This document shows, one piece after another, positions 42,263-51,585 of a stretch of DNA of 64,000 nt; positions within the stretch are counted from its first letter, which is position 1; every line of letters starts with the position of its first letter. Origin of the DNA: CAYOZL01 sp964408435. Its GTDB lineage: Bacteria > Bdellovibrionota_C > UBA2361 > SZUA-149 > CAYOZL01. The notes beneath the pieces were generated by a model. It made no database searches and was not told where the DNA came from. It saw only the letters and a program-made list of their open reading frames with translations. A program made the position numbers and the translations under genes. The stretch is from contig CAYOZL010000004.1 in assembly GCA_964408435.1 (NCBI GenBank), positions 1 through 64,000 on the forward strand. Reading direction: 5' to 3'.

Positions 42263-44041
42263 ATGCAAGAAACACCTAATAGGAAATCAGTAAAGACTCC
42301 TGATACTTGGAATTTAGATAATATTTATAACAGTCTAGAGAAATGGCAAAAAGACTATGATTATATCAATAGCAATATAGAAGAAGTTTCGAAGCTAAAA
42401 GGCAAGCTTTCTAAAAGCTCTACACATATTAAAGATACAATATCTTCATTTTACGGACTATTTAGAAAAGCGGAAAAACTATATACCTACGCACATCTTC
42501 TTAGCGACCAGGATCTTTCTAATCAAGAAAACCTCGCGCTTAAAGAACAAGCCATGGGAGTATATGCTAGGCTTTCTCAAGAAAGTAGTTTTATAAGACC
42601 TGAGCTTCTTGAAATTGATGAAAGCAAAATAGATTTCGAAGTTCTTAAAGATTATAAAAGAGCAATTAAAGAAATACTTAGGTACAAAGCTCATACCCTT
42701 AGTCTAGAGGAAGAAAGCTTACTTGCTTTAGGCACAGAGTATTTCAGTTCTACTTCCAATATATTTTCTCAACTAAATAATACTGAACTAAACTTTGAAA
42801 ACTTAGATAACAATACTCCTCTAACTCACGCTAGCTATGCTGTCTTACTAAGAGAACATGACAGAGCGAAAAGAGAAAAAGCCTATACACACTATTACAA
42901 AGAATTCGATCAACACAAAAATACTTTAACTTCTATTTATGCAAGTTCTATTAAGAAAAATATTTTCCTATCTAAAGCTAGAAACTACTCCTCTGCATTA
43001 CAAAGCTCGTTATTTAACGACAATGTGCCAAAAGAAGTATATTTATCATTAATAAATAGCGTTAGAGATAATCTTGGAAACCTACATGATTATTATAAAT
43101 TCAGAGCTAAAAAACTAGACGTTAAACCACTTAAAATCTATGACACCTACGTATCCCTAGTGCCTGAAAACAATGTGGCCTTTACATACGATGAAGCAAA
43201 AGAAAATATTACAAATGCTCTACTTCCTTTAGGGCAAGAGTATCAAGATATTATTTCAGAAGGCCTAGGTAATGCTAGATGGGTAGATAAATTTGAGAAC
43301 ACTGGAAAAAGAAGCGGGGCTTATTGTAGTGGGTGCTATGACTCAAACCCTTTTATGTTAATGAATTATAAAGAAAAAGGTTTTGATGGAATTTTTACGC
43401 TAGCCCATGAGGCTGGACATGCAATGCATAGTTATTTTTCAAACAAGCATCAAAACTACCAAGACCATCAATACACTATTTTTGTTGCTGAGGTCGCATC
43501 TACAGTAAACGAACTTTTATTGCTTAATTATCTTCAGCAAAAAAATAAAGATGATAAAAAAATGCAATCAGTTCTAAGTAATCACTTATTAGATGATATA
43601 AAATCTACTTTTTATAGACAGACTATGTTTGCAGAATTTGAATTAAAAGCACATGAGCAAGCTGAAAATGCAATGCCGTTAAGCTTAGATTTCTTTAGAA
43701 ACACATACAAACAATTGCTAATTGATTATTTTGGCCCAGCAGTTGAAATTACTGATTTAGATTCATTAGAATTTTCTAGAATCCCTCATTTTTATAGCGC
43801 TTTTTATGTATATAAATATGCAACTGGAATCTCTGCTGCAATTGACATCAGTCAGAGAATACTCTCTGGAGATAAGAAAAGTTTAGAAAATTATCTAGAA
43901 TTTCTTAAATCTGGTTGCTCTAAGCATCCAATTGAACTTCTAAAAGATACTGGTGTAGACCTCAGTAATAAAGAATCTGTAGAAACTACATCGAAAGTTT
44001 TTAAAGATGAGCTTGATAATTTAAAATCTCTGCTAGCTTAA
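42263..44041 (+). CDS. pepF: Oligoendopeptidase F (M3 metallopeptidase)
   Basis: 592 residues of the M3B family. The zinc site H-E-A-G-H lies near residue 386 within T-L-A-H-E-A-G-H-A-M-H-S-Y-F, and the downstream Glu ligand is in V-A-E-V-A-S-T-V-N-E. The N-terminal part has the usual helical layout, beginning T-W-N-L-D-N-I-Y. It cleaves short cytoplasmic peptides of roughly 7-17 residues. No signal peptide. It stands alone, 54 bp ahead of the his operon on the same strand. Confidence 0.95.
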   Translation: MQETPNRKSVKTPDTWNLDNIYNSLEKWQKDYDYINSNIEEVSKLKGKLSKSSTHIKDTISSFYGLFRKAEKLYTYAHLLSDQDLSNQENLALKEQAMGVYARLSQESSFIRPELLEIDESKIDFEVLKDYKRAIKEILRYKAHTLSLEEESLLALGTEYFSSTSNIFSQLNNTELNFENLDNNTPLTHASYAVLLREHDRAKREKAYTHYYKEFDQHKNTLTSIYASSIKKNIFLSKARNYSSALQSSLFNDNVPKEVYLSLINSVRDNLGNLHDYYKFRAKKLDVKPLKIYDTYVSLVPENNVAFTYDEAKENITNALLPLGQEYQDIISEGLGNARWVDKFENTGKRSGAYCSGCYDSNPFMLMNYKEKGFDGIFTLAHEAGHAMHSYFSNKHQNYQDHQYTIFVAEVASTVNELLLLNYLQQKNKDDKKMQSVLSNHLLDDIKSTFYRQTMFAEFELKAHEQAENAMPLSLDFFRNTYKQLLIDYFGPAVEITDLDSLEFSRIPHFYSAFYVYKYATGISAAIDISQRILSGDKKSLENYLEFLKSGCSKHPIELLKDTGVDLSNKESVETTSKVFKDELDNLKSLLA

Positions 44042-44095
44042 TCTTTTTATTGCTTAAACTATAGATATTTCCCCTGTTTTTGATAGTTTATTGCT

Positions 44096-45370
44096 ATGAA
44101 AACGATAATCGAACCAGACACTAATTCATGGTTACAGCTCTGCACTAGGCCGGTGATAGATTCTGTCGACCTAAATTCTAAGGTTAATGAGATTATAGAC
44201 AAGGTTAAATCAAAAAAAGACCAAGCTTTAATAGAATTTACTGAAAAATTTGATTCGGTAAAAATAGAAAGAATTGAAGTTTCAACAGAAGAAATCAATA
44301 CAGCTACAGTAAGCAATGAACTCAAAAAAGCTATAGATATAGCAATTGGAAATGTAGAAAAATTTCATTCTTCACAGTTAGAAAAAACAATAAATATTGA
44401 AACTACAAAAGGTGTGAACTGCTGGAGAGAATCTAGAGCAATTCAATCTGTTGGATTTTATATTCCAGGTGGAACAGCTCCGCTATTCTCAAGTATAATA
44501 ATGCTAGGAGTTCCTGCAAAAATTGCTGGATGCGAAAATACTTGCCTCTGCTCTCCTCCTAATAAAGAAGGAAAACTAGATCCTGCTATATTATATACTG
44601 CTAAAAAAGTTGGTATTAAAAAAGTTTTTAAAGTAGGTGGCGCACAAGCAATTGCTGCAATGGCATTTGGAACTGAATCTGTTCCAAAGTGTTACAAAAT
44701 ATTTGGACCAGGGAATCAATATGTAACTGCGACTAAACAAATAGTTAGCACAACAGGAACTGCAATTGACTTGCCAGCAGGCCCAAGTGAAGTTGCAATT
44801 TATGCAGATAAAACAGCTAATGCAAAATTTGTTGCTGCCGATTTACTTTCCCAAGCAGAGCACGGAATAGATAGTCAAGTTATACTAGTAGCTAGCTCCC
44901 AAGAAATTGCCGAATCAATAGAGCAAGAGATAGAAGAACAAATAGAAAATCTATCTAGAAAGGAAATCGCCAAAAAAGCCCTAGAAAATAGCTTAATAGT
45001 AGTATTATCTGATTCTAGTAAAGCTTTTGATTTCCTTAATAGCTATGCGACTGAACACTTAATCATTGCTAGCGATCAAGCAAAAAATCTAGCTCAAAAA
45101 GTAATCAATGCAGGCTCTGTGTTTATAGGTAACTACACTCCTGAATCAGCAGGAGATTATTGCTCTGGCACTAATCATGTTCTACCTACTAATAAAGCAG
45201 CATTAGCATATAGTGGAGTTTCATTAGATAGCTTTATTAAAAAGATTACTTTTCAAGAAATTAGCAAGGAAGGCTTAGATATTCTTGGACCAAGCATAGA
45301 AGTAATGGCAGAGGCTGAGGGTTTAGATGCTCACGCGAATGCTTCCAGAATTAGAAGGCAGAACTCATGA
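44096..45370 (+). CDS. hisD: Histidinol dehydrogenase
   Basis: 424 residues. Catalyses the last two steps of histidine synthesis (L-histidinol to L-histidine). Landmarks are G-F-Y-I-P-G-G-T-A-P-L near residue 120, the signature G-P-G-N-Q-Y-V-T-A-T-K-Q, D-L-P-A-G-P-S-E-V, the Q-A-E-H-G zinc/substrate site, E-H-L-I-I-A and the end N-H-V-L-P-T with its catalytic His. First gene of the operon; its end overlaps hisB by 4 bp. Confidence 0.96.
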   Translation: MKTIIEPDTNSWLQLCTRPVIDSVDLNSKVNEIIDKVKSKKDQALIEFTEKFDSVKIERIEVSTEEINTATVSNELKKAIDIAIGNVEKFHSSQLEKTINIETTKGVNCWRESRAIQSVGFYIPGGTAPLFSSIIMLGVPAKIAGCENTCLCSPPNKEGKLDPAILYTAKKVGIKKVFKVGGAQAIAAMAFGTESVPKCYKIFGPGNQYVTATKQIVSTTGTAIDLPAGPSEVAIYADKTANAKFVAADLLSQAEHGIDSQVILVASSQEIAESIEQEIEEQIENLSRKEIAKKALENSLIVVLSDSSKAFDFLNSYATEHLIIASDQAKNLAQKVINAGSVFIGNYTPESAGDYCSGTNHVLPTNKAALAYSGVSLDSFIKKITFQEISKEGLDILGPSIEVMAEAEGLDAHANASRIRRQNS

Positions 45371-46464
45371 AAGAGAAAATACTTTTTATAGATAGAGATG
45401 GTTGCATTATAGTTGAACCTGAAAGCGACAAACAAGTGGACTCTCTAGAAAAATTAGAATTCCTACCAGGGGTAATCTCTGCTCTTTCAGAAATTAAAAA
45501 GAAAACAGATTATAAGTTCGTAATGGTTACAAACCAAGATGGACTTGGAACAAATTCTTTTCCTGAAAACACTTTTTGGCCTGCTCAAAATAAAATGCTT
45601 AAAACATTAGAGAGTGAGAATATAAGCTTTGATGATATTTTCATTGATAAGAGTAGACCTGAAGATAAATCTCCTAACAGGAAACCTGGAACAGGAATGC
45701 TTGGTAAATATATTAATGGCAATTATGACCTTCTAAACTCAATTGTTATTGGGGATAGAGACTCTGATGTTGAACTTGCTATGAATCTAGGTGCTAAAGC
45801 AATTCAAGTTAGTAGTAAAAAGAATAAGAATGCTATTTTAAATAGTACTAACTGGAATGAGATTGCTGAATTTATAATAAACGGATTTAGGAAAGCTGAG
45901 ATTAAAAGAAAAACCAAAGAAACTGATATAAATATCAAGCTTAACTTAGATGGGAGTGGAAAATCTTCTATCTCAACTGGCTTAGAGTTTTTTAATCACA
46001 TGTTAGAGCAAATTTCTAAACACGGCTTAATTGATTTAGATATTAAAGTTGATGGTGACTTAAAAGTAGATGAACACCACACTATTGAAGATACAGGTAT
46101 TGCACTAGGCCAAGCTGTAAAAGAAGCACTTGGTAGTAAAAAAGGCATACAGCGTTATGGCTTTCTACTCCCAATGGATGACTGCCTTGCACAAGTTGCA
46201 ATTGATTTCTCTGGAAGAAACGAGCTTGTTTGGAATGCTGATTTTAAAAGAGAAAAAGTAGGGGATATGCCTACTGAAATGTTTAAGCATTTCTTTAAGT
46301 CTTTTACTGATAGTGCGCTATGTAACTTGAACATAAAAGCAGAAGGCGAGAATGAGCATCATAAAATAGAAGCTATCTTTAAAGCTTTTGCTAAATCTGT
46401 TAGGTTCGCAACCGAAAGAGACGCTAGGAACAATGCTGTGCCTAGCACTAAGGGGATACTGTAA
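45367..46464 (+). CDS. hisB: Bifunctional histidinol-phosphatase / imidazoleglycerol-phosphate dehydratase
   Basis: 365 residues, the E. coli-type fusion. The HAD phosphatase (about 1-165) has F-I-D-R-D-G, T-N-Q-D-G-L-G-T and G-D-R-D-S-D. The dehydratase (about 175-365) has F-F-N-H-M-L-E-Q, D-E-H-H-T-I-E-D and E-N-E-H-H-K-I-E-A. In E. coli HisB the phosphatase loop carries a zinc site of three Cys and a His before C-R-K-P; here the same place reads F-I-D-K-S-R-P-E-D-K-S-P-N-R-K-P with no Cys or His. The catalytic Asp residues remain, so activity is likely but the zinc is lost. Confidence 0.94.
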   Translation: MKEKILFIDRDGCIIVEPESDKQVDSLEKLEFLPGVISALSEIKKKTDYKFVMVTNQDGLGTNSFPENTFWPAQNKMLKTLESENISFDDIFIDKSRPEDKSPNRKPGTGMLGKYINGNYDLLNSIVIGDRDSDVELAMNLGAKAIQVSSKKNKNAILNSTNWNEIAEFIINGFRKAEIKRKTKETDINIKLNLDGSGKSSISTGLEFFNHMLEQISKHGLIDLDIKVDGDLKVDEHHTIEDTGIALGQAVKEALGSKKGIQRYGFLLPMDDCLAQVAIDFSGRNELVWNADFKREKVGDMPTEMFKHFFKSFTDSALCNLNIKAEGENEHHKIEAIFKAFAKSVRFATERDARNNAVPSTKGIL

Positions 46465-46474
46465 AAGGAATATT

Positions 46475-47338
46475 ATGAGTTCTGAGACTATTAAGTTAGG
46501 TCTTCCAAAAGGAAGAATGAATAAAGGTGTTCTAGACCTATTAGACACTGCTGGAATTAAAGTAAGAGTAAGCTCTAGAGCTTACAGACCTAGTATTTCT
46601 TTACCAGCTTACGACACTAAGATCCTAAAGCCTCAAGACATCGTAGAAATGTTAAACATTGGTTCTAGAGACTTAGGCTTTGCAGGGGCAGATTGGGTAG
46701 ATGAGCTTAAAGCGGATATCGTAGAGATAGTAGATACAAAGATGGATCCTGTAAGACTAGTAGCAGCGGCTCCGAAGGATTTACTAGAAAACGGCAAGCT
46801 TCCTAAAAAGCACATAGTAGTAGCTTCTGAGTATCAAAGAATTACAAAAGATTGGATTGAAAAAACTAAACTAGATGCAAGCTTTGTTAGATGCTACGGA
46901 GCTACAGAAGTTTTTCCACCAGAAGACGCAGATTGCATCATCGATAATACTTCTACTGGTAGCACTCTAAGAGCTAACGGATTAGAAATTACAGATGAAA
47001 TTATGACTTCTTCAACTAGGCTTTATGCTAGCAAACAAGCAATGGCAAACCCTGTTAAGAAAAAAGAGATTGAAAGATTTGCTCTTTTAGTTCGCTCAGT
47101 AATTGATGCTAGGTCTCGTGTAATGGTCCTAGTAAATGTTGAGAGCGAAGACTTAGAAAAAGTTGTGAGCTTACTACCTGCGATGAGACAACCAACGGTT
47201 AATCAATTACACTCAGGTGCTGGTTACGTAGTAAAAGCAGCAATTCCTAGAGAAGATTTACCTGAAATTATTCCTGCAATTAAAAAAGCTGGCGGGACTG
47301 ATATTGTTGTAAATAAAATCTGCCAACTAATTGCTTAA
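46475..47338 (+). CDS. hisG: ATP phosphoribosyltransferase, long form
   Basis: 287 residues from the ATG at 46475 (AAAGGAA precedes it; the upstream start at 46388 would overlap hisB by 77 bases and is rejected). HisG does the first step, joining ATP and PRPP. K-L-G-L-P-K-G-R-M starts the enzyme; D-C-I-I-D-N-T-S-T-G-S-T-L holds the PRPP-binding loop. The C-terminal 75 residues form the ACT-like regulatory domain, so this is the long HisG that needs no HisZ and is feedback-inhibited by histidine. Confidence 0.95.
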   Translation: MSSETIKLGLPKGRMNKGVLDLLDTAGIKVRVSSRAYRPSISLPAYDTKILKPQDIVEMLNIGSRDLGFAGADWVDELKADIVEIVDTKMDPVRLVAAAPKDLLENGKLPKKHIVVASEYQRITKDWIEKTKLDASFVRCYGATEVFPPEDADCIIDNTSTGSTLRANGLEITDEIMTSSTRLYASKQAMANPVKKKEIERFALLVRSVIDARSRVMVLVNVESEDLEKVVSLLPAMRQPTVNQLHSGAGYVVKAAIPREDLPEIIPAIKKAGGTDIVVNKICQLIA

Positions 47339-47367
47339 GTAGTGTCGTATCGATAGAGGTTATGTAG

Positions 47368-47961
47368 TTGAAAAAAGTAACAATTATAAAAACTGGAGTA
47401 GCAAATTTAGCCTCCGTAGTCGCAGGACTTAAAAGAGCAGAAGTCGAAATTGATATAAGCTCAGAACCTGAAAAAATTAGAAAAGCTACTCACGTATTAC
47501 TACCAGGAGTTGGACATTTTAAAGCAGGCGTTAATGCTTTAAGAGAAGCTGGCCTAGATGAAGCGCTTAAAGAAAGATTTGAACAACAACTTCCAACTAT
47601 GGCAATTTGCCTTGGTTTACAAATGCTTTTTGAATCAAGCGAGGAGGCACTAAACACAAAAGGACTTGGCTTAATTCAAGGAAAAGTAGAAAAGTTTACT
47701 GGAGATATTCGTATTCCACAACTTGGCTGGAATCATGTAGAACCTAAAGGGGAACATAAATTCATTAAACCAGGTCATGCCTACTTTGCAAATTCATTTA
47801 AACTTACGAATGTGCCCGATGACTGGCAATGTGCAAAAACAAATTATGGTGGTGATTTCATAGCTGCTATAGAAAAAGGAAATTTGCTAGCTGCTCAATT
47901 CCACCCAGAACTAAGTGGAAAATGGGGATTAGATTTAATTAAGAGGTGGGTAACATGCTAA
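47368..47961 (+). CDS. hisH: Imidazole glycerol phosphate synthase glutaminase subunit HisH
   Basis: 197 residues from a TTG start behind GAGGTT. Class I glutamine amidotransferase: the oxyanion segment is L-P-G-V-G-H-F, the nucleophile is in A-I-C-L-G-L-Q-M-L-F, and the His/Glu pair is in Q-F-H-P-E-L-S-G. It supplies ammonia to HisF. The N-terminal V-T-I-I-K-T-G-V-A-N-L-A-S-V fits the family's start, which confirms the TTG. Overlaps hisF by 7 bp. Confidence 0.95.
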   Translation: MKKVTIIKTGVANLASVVAGLKRAEVEIDISSEPEKIRKATHVLLPGVGHFKAGVNALREAGLDEALKERFEQQLPTMAICLGLQMLFESSEEALNTKGLGLIQGKVEKFTGDIRIPQLGWNHVEPKGEHKFIKPGHAYFANSFKLTNVPDDWQCAKTNYGGDFIAAIEKGNLLAAQFHPELSGKWGLDLIKRWVTC

Positions 47962-48713
47962 CAGTAAGAATCATACCCTGCCTTGATGTTAGAGATGGAA
48001 GAGTAGTAAAAGGTATTAAATTCCAAAATTTACGTGATGCTGGAGATCCTGTTGAACTAGCTGCTAAATACGAAGAACAAGGCGCTGATGAATTGGTTTT
48101 TCTAGATGTATCCGCCACAGACGAAGGTAGAAAAACACACGTAAAAACAATTAGTGCAATTAGAGAAGTTCTTTCAATTCCTATGACTACTGGTGGCGGT
48201 GTAAGAGAAGTAAAAGACGCTGCTAGATTGCTAGAGGCTGGTGCAGATAAAGTTTCTGTAAACACAGCAGCGGTTGAAAATCCTGAGTTACTAGAAGAAC
48301 TTGCTATTAACTTTGGGCAACAATGCACAATAATAGCAATAGATGCTGCCCTTAAAGAAGATCTAAGCGGCTGGGAAGTAGTTACAAAAGCTGGGAAAAA
48401 TAGAACTGGCATAGATGTAATTGATTGGGCAAAGCAAGCATGTGATTTAGGCGCTGGAGAAATACTGCTTACAAGCTGGGATAAAGACGGAACAAGAAGC
48501 GGATATGACTGCCCTTTGCTAACTGCAATCTCTAAAGCAGTTAAAGTTCCAATTATTGCTTCTGGAGGAGCAAACTCACCAGAGCATTTCACTGAAGCAC
48601 TAAGAGCCGGTGCAGATGCATTACTAGCAGCTTCGATATTCCATGATGGGGATTATACAGTTGGAGATATTAAGAAGTATCTGAAGAAATACGGTGTTAG
48701 TATCCGGCTGTAG
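47955..48713 (+). CDS. hisF: Imidazole glycerol phosphate synthase cyclase subunit HisF
   Basis: 252 residues from the ATG at 47955, preceded by GAGGTG at good spacing; a GTG three codons upstream is possible but unlikely. A (beta/alpha)8 barrel with the family start R-I-I-P-C-L-D-V-R-D-G-R-V-V-K-G (catalytic Asp), D-E-L-V-F-L-D-V-S-A, T-G-G-G-V-R and a second catalytic Asp in L-L-T-S-W-D-K-D-G-T, where many HisF proteins have L-L-T-S-M-D-x-D-G-T. Makes IGP and AICAR with HisH. Confidence 0.95.
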   Translation: MLTVRIIPCLDVRDGRVVKGIKFQNLRDAGDPVELAAKYEEQGADELVFLDVSATDEGRKTHVKTISAIREVLSIPMTTGGGVREVKDAARLLEAGADKVSVNTAAVENPELLEELAINFGQQCTIIAIDAALKEDLSGWEVVTKAGKNRTGIDVIDWAKQACDLGAGEILLTSWDKDGTRSGYDCPLLTAISKAVKVPIIASGGANSPEHFTEALRAGADALLAASIFHDGDYTVGDIKKYLKKYGVSIRL

Positions 48714-48828
48714 AGAGCACAGAGGAAGATCTCTCACAGAGCTCGCTGAGAGCACAGAGATTCACAGAGGGATATTTTAAATTTATTTTCTTCTCTGCGT
48801 ATCTCTGCGTCTCTGTGAGAGATCTTGT
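48714..48828. repeat. CTCTGTG-type short-repeat element with long inverted repeat
   Basis: A perfect 16-bp inverted repeat (48726-48741 and 48811-48826, AAGATCTCTCACAGAG) flanks a segment built from small variations of CTCTGTG, CTCTGCG and their complements. This kind of TCTGCGTCTCTGTG element is seen in scattered places in many unrelated bacterial genomes. It fills the gap between hisF and hisA/E and could form a hairpin in the his mRNA. Confidence 0.75.
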
Positions 48829-48859
48829 TTTTCTCCCTTACTGAAGTTATAAAACCCCC

Positions 48860-50020
48860 ATGATCATACCATCCATAGACATTCAAAATGGCAATGCTGT
48901 TCAACTAGTTGGCGGAAAAGAAAAGAAGATAGATGCCGGCTGTCCTTTAAAAAAGCTTGAAGAGTTCAAACTTGCAGGTGAAGTTGCTGTAATCGACCTA
49001 GACGCTGCAATGAGTAAAGGTAGCAACAAAGAAATTATCAAAAAAATGTGTCAGATTGCCCCATGTCGAGTTGGTGGAGGAATTAGAGATTTAGATACTG
49101 CCATTGAATGGCTAGATGCCGGAGCCGCAAAAATTATAATTGGAACAAAAGCAGAACCTGAACTTTTATCTCAGCTTCCTAAAGAAAGGTTAATAGCTGC
49201 ACTCGATGCAGAAAATGGTGAAATAGTCGTTGAAGGTTGGCAGCAAAAAACTGGTCTTAAAGTGCTAGATAGAATTAACGAGCTTAAAGAATATGTAGGT
49301 GGCTTTTTAGTAACCTTTGTTGAGCTTGAAGGTAGAATGCAAGGTACGAACCTAGAAGCAGTAGCTGAGCTAAAAAAAGCCGCTGATGATTGTGAGTTAA
49401 CAATTGCAGGTGGAATTACTAAAAAAGAGGAAATTGCAGAGCTAGATAAACTTGATTGTGATTCACAAGTTGGAATGGCGATTTATTCCGGTAACCTCAA
49501 ACTTTCAGATTGCATTGATTGCGTCATCCCTTTTAAAATTTTCCCTAGTATTATTTTAAATAAAAACTACTCTCCATTAGAGTTTAAATATTTAAAAGAT
49601 TTGGAAGAAATCGTTAACACTAAGAAACTAGACAAAGTCAGTGTTAAGAGGATACTTCCGAACAAACAAAGAACTTGTTTTTATATTGTTACAAATAGCA
49701 GTGAATCTATTAGGGAACTTACGAATCCAATTGATTCTCTAGAAAAAACTTTAACTTCTAGAAAAAAAAATTCTGTTAAAGGGTCTTATACTAATAGGCT
49801 TTTTAATGATTCTGATTTACTTTCTTCAAAGTTACTAGAAGAAGCTAATGAACTAATCGAATCTAAAGATAGCAATGAAGCCTCTTTTGAAATGGCAGAT
49901 GTTATATATTTTGGTATGACAGCACTTATTGGAAAAGATGGAAGTCTTGATAAAGTTAAAAATGAGCTTAAAAAGAGAAGTTTAAAATTAAGCAGAAGAA
50001 CTGGTAACAAAAAAACTTAA
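48860..50020 (+). CDS. HisA-HisE fusion with a degenerate HisI-like middle
   Basis: 386 residues. About 1-222 is a HisA-type barrel (I-I-P-S-I-D-I-Q-N-G start with Asp 7, R-V-G-G-G-I-R, A-A-L-D-A, then F-L-V-T-F-V-E-L-E-G, closer to the eukaryotic HisA form than to bacterial T-D-I-S-x-D-G-T). About 300-386 is a PRA-PH (HisE) domain with G-S-Y-T-N-R-L-F, L-L-E-E-A-N-E-L-I, A-D-V-I-Y-F and S-L-K-L-S-R-R-T-G, very like the HisE part of fungal His4 as I recall it. The middle (about 223-300) lies where HisI would be but lacks the W-x-K-G and D-x-D motifs. So two reactions, HisE and HisA, are covered; HisI must be elsewhere. Confidence 0.85.
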   Translation: MIIPSIDIQNGNAVQLVGGKEKKIDAGCPLKKLEEFKLAGEVAVIDLDAAMSKGSNKEIIKKMCQIAPCRVGGGIRDLDTAIEWLDAGAAKIIIGTKAEPELLSQLPKERLIAALDAENGEIVVEGWQQKTGLKVLDRINELKEYVGGFLVTFVELEGRMQGTNLEAVAELKKAADDCELTIAGGITKKEEIAELDKLDCDSQVGMAIYSGNLKLSDCIDCVIPFKIFPSIILNKNYSPLEFKYLKDLEEIVNTKKLDKVSVKRILPNKQRTCFYIVTNSSESIRELTNPIDSLEKTLTSRKKNSVKGSYTNRLFNDSDLLSSKLLEEANELIESKDSNEASFEMADVIYFGMTALIGKDGSLDKVKNELKKRSLKLSRRTGNKKT

Positions 50021-50110
50021 TTACATAAGTATTCGCACGAAATTGGGTATAACTTTGAAAGTCAGAAGATTACAAGGTTAAACCCGAAGTTGGAGCTACC
50101 TGCTGTCTCA

Positions 50111-50905
50111 CTAACAGAAAAGAAAAACACTATTCAATTTGGATTCTTCAAATAACAACTCAGAAGGATTTTCCTCAGGCTCTGGCTCAGGAAGAATTTC
50201 TTCAAGTTGCTCATCATCTTCTGGTTCATTTTTTTTTGTCTCAAGAAGAATTTTATTCCAGAATTTCTTTCCATCTACTGGCTTGGCCTCTTGGCTTAAA
50301 AAAATCTGGTTATAAGAGAGCATCATTCTGAGGTAGCCTTCTATAGTTTCAAGACCAACGCGCTCATCTTCTGACAAAATGCCTTTTTTGAATTTATCTC
50401 TTAAACTTAAAGTTAAACTTTGAATGTCGACTTCACCTTTCTTGTAAACAAAAGCAATTTTTGCATCCCTATCATAATACAAGGAAAAAGCCTTAGAGAC
50501 TTCAATTTTTGCTAGGTCTTTTTTACCTTCGAGCAACAGTGAATAGGCTTTGATTTCATACCCAATCGGATCTTTTTCATCGATCTTGATTAACTCATCA
50601 GCAACTTCAGCAATCGATTTTCCATCCAAAGACATCAATGAAAGCAACATTTCTCTATAAACAGCGTCCTGTTCTTTTTTCTTCCCACTAAAAAAATTTC
50701 TTTGAATACACGAACGAAAAAGACGCTGAGCTAATTTCTCAAGATTAACTTTAAGTTGCTCATGTTCAGTTAACTCATATTGCTCCTCCTGAGGAACATG
50801 GGTTATTGTTGAAGTTTCGTTTGAGTCATTTTGTAATGCAAAAAGTTGCGTAGAAAACAAAAATGAAACAAAGAAAAACGACACAAGAAGTCTAGAAAAC
50901 GACAT
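50111..50905 (-). CDS. Secreted hypothetical protein
   Basis: 264 residues from the ATG at 50905, which follows GGAG and opens a good signal peptide (R-L-L-V-S-F-F-F-V-S-F-L-F, cleaved near residue 24). An ATG 18 codons upstream would spoil the signal sequence. The mature part is helical, with A-Y-S-L-L-L-E-G-K-K-D-L-A-K-I-E-V resembling a TPR-like helix pair, and it ends with a Glu/Pro-rich tail (about 225-250). It converges with hisA/E. No known family recognised; periplasmic location inferred. Confidence 0.7.
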   Translation of the reverse strand: MSFSRLLVSFFFVSFLFSTQLFALQNDSNETSTITHVPQEEQYELTEHEQLKVNLEKLAQRLFRSCIQRNFFSGKKKEQDAVYREMLLSLMSLDGKSIAEVADELIKIDEKDPIGYEIKAYSLLLEGKKDLAKIEVSKAFSLYYDRDAKIAFVYKKGEVDIQSLTLSLRDKFKKGILSEDERVGLETIEGYLRMMLSYNQIFLSQEAKPVDGKKFWNKILLETKKNEPEDDEQLEEILPEPEPEENPSELLFEESKLNSVFLFC

Positions 50906-51118
50906 AACAGCACTCCATTCAGAACTTTGAGGCAAACCTATGAAAAAACATTTTCCCATTTCGTGCCTCTATCTTTCAAAACTATTTTCCGAATTAAAAT
51001 TTCGTATTTATCGAAATGAGAAATAAAGGCAGAGAGACATCTTCACATATTCTAGTTTAATAATTATTATAATAACTCACACCAAAAAGCTACCATGTTA
51101 GTGTTTAAAAAATAGCTA

Positions 51119-51532
51119 CTACTTTAAGGTCTGAATATATTTTTCAATCTCGTCTCTAACCCTTCTAAAGCAATTAAGAGTATCCTCTTCACTTGCAATA
51201 TCATTAACCAGAGCAGGTGGATCGTCAAAAGGGGCATGTATAACTTTAACGCCCTCTTTATCAAAACTAGGGCAAGAACTCGCAGCATTATCGCAAACCG
51301 TAACTACCGTATCTAAATCAAGATCCTTATATTTATTAATATGATCAGAACTATGAGTAGAAATATCGATACCAACCTCTTTCATCACTTTTTGTGCATA
51401 CTGATTAATACCATGCGGAGAAGTTCCAGCGGAAAAAGCTTCATGAGTTTCTGAAAGCAGATTTTTTGCAAAGCCTTCTGCCATTTGACTTCTACATGAA
51501 TTACCTGTGCATAAGAATAATATTTTTTTCAT
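51119..51532 (-). CDS. arsC: Arsenate reductase, thioredoxin-linked type
   Basis: 137 residues from the ATG at 51532; the upstream TTG is not needed. It has the low-molecular-weight tyrosine phosphatase fold. The P-loop is C-T-G-N-S-C-R-S (nucleophile Cys 8), and the redox pair is C-D-N-A-A-S-S-C, the hallmark of the Staphylococcus/Bacillus thioredoxin-coupled arsenate reductases. F-D-D-P-P carries the general acid Asp. It reduces As(V) to As(III). It is divergent from a radical SAM gene by about 50 bp and opens an arsenic cluster. Confidence 0.92.
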   Translation of the reverse strand: MKKILFLCTGNSCRSQMAEGFAKNLLSETHEAFSAGTSPHGINQYAQKVMKEVGIDISTHSSDHINKYKDLDLDTVVTVCDNAASSCPSFDKEGVKVIHAPFDDPPALVNDIASEEDTLNCFRRVRDEIEKYIQTLK

Positions 51533-51585
51533 TCGTCTAACTTTAGCTATTTGCAAGAATTTAACAAGAAATATAGTATAAAACG

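Noticed and set aside
46388..46474. Longer HisG start overlapping hisB
   Set aside because: The extra 29 residues are out of family, and a ribosome site with the normal HisG start lies at 46475.
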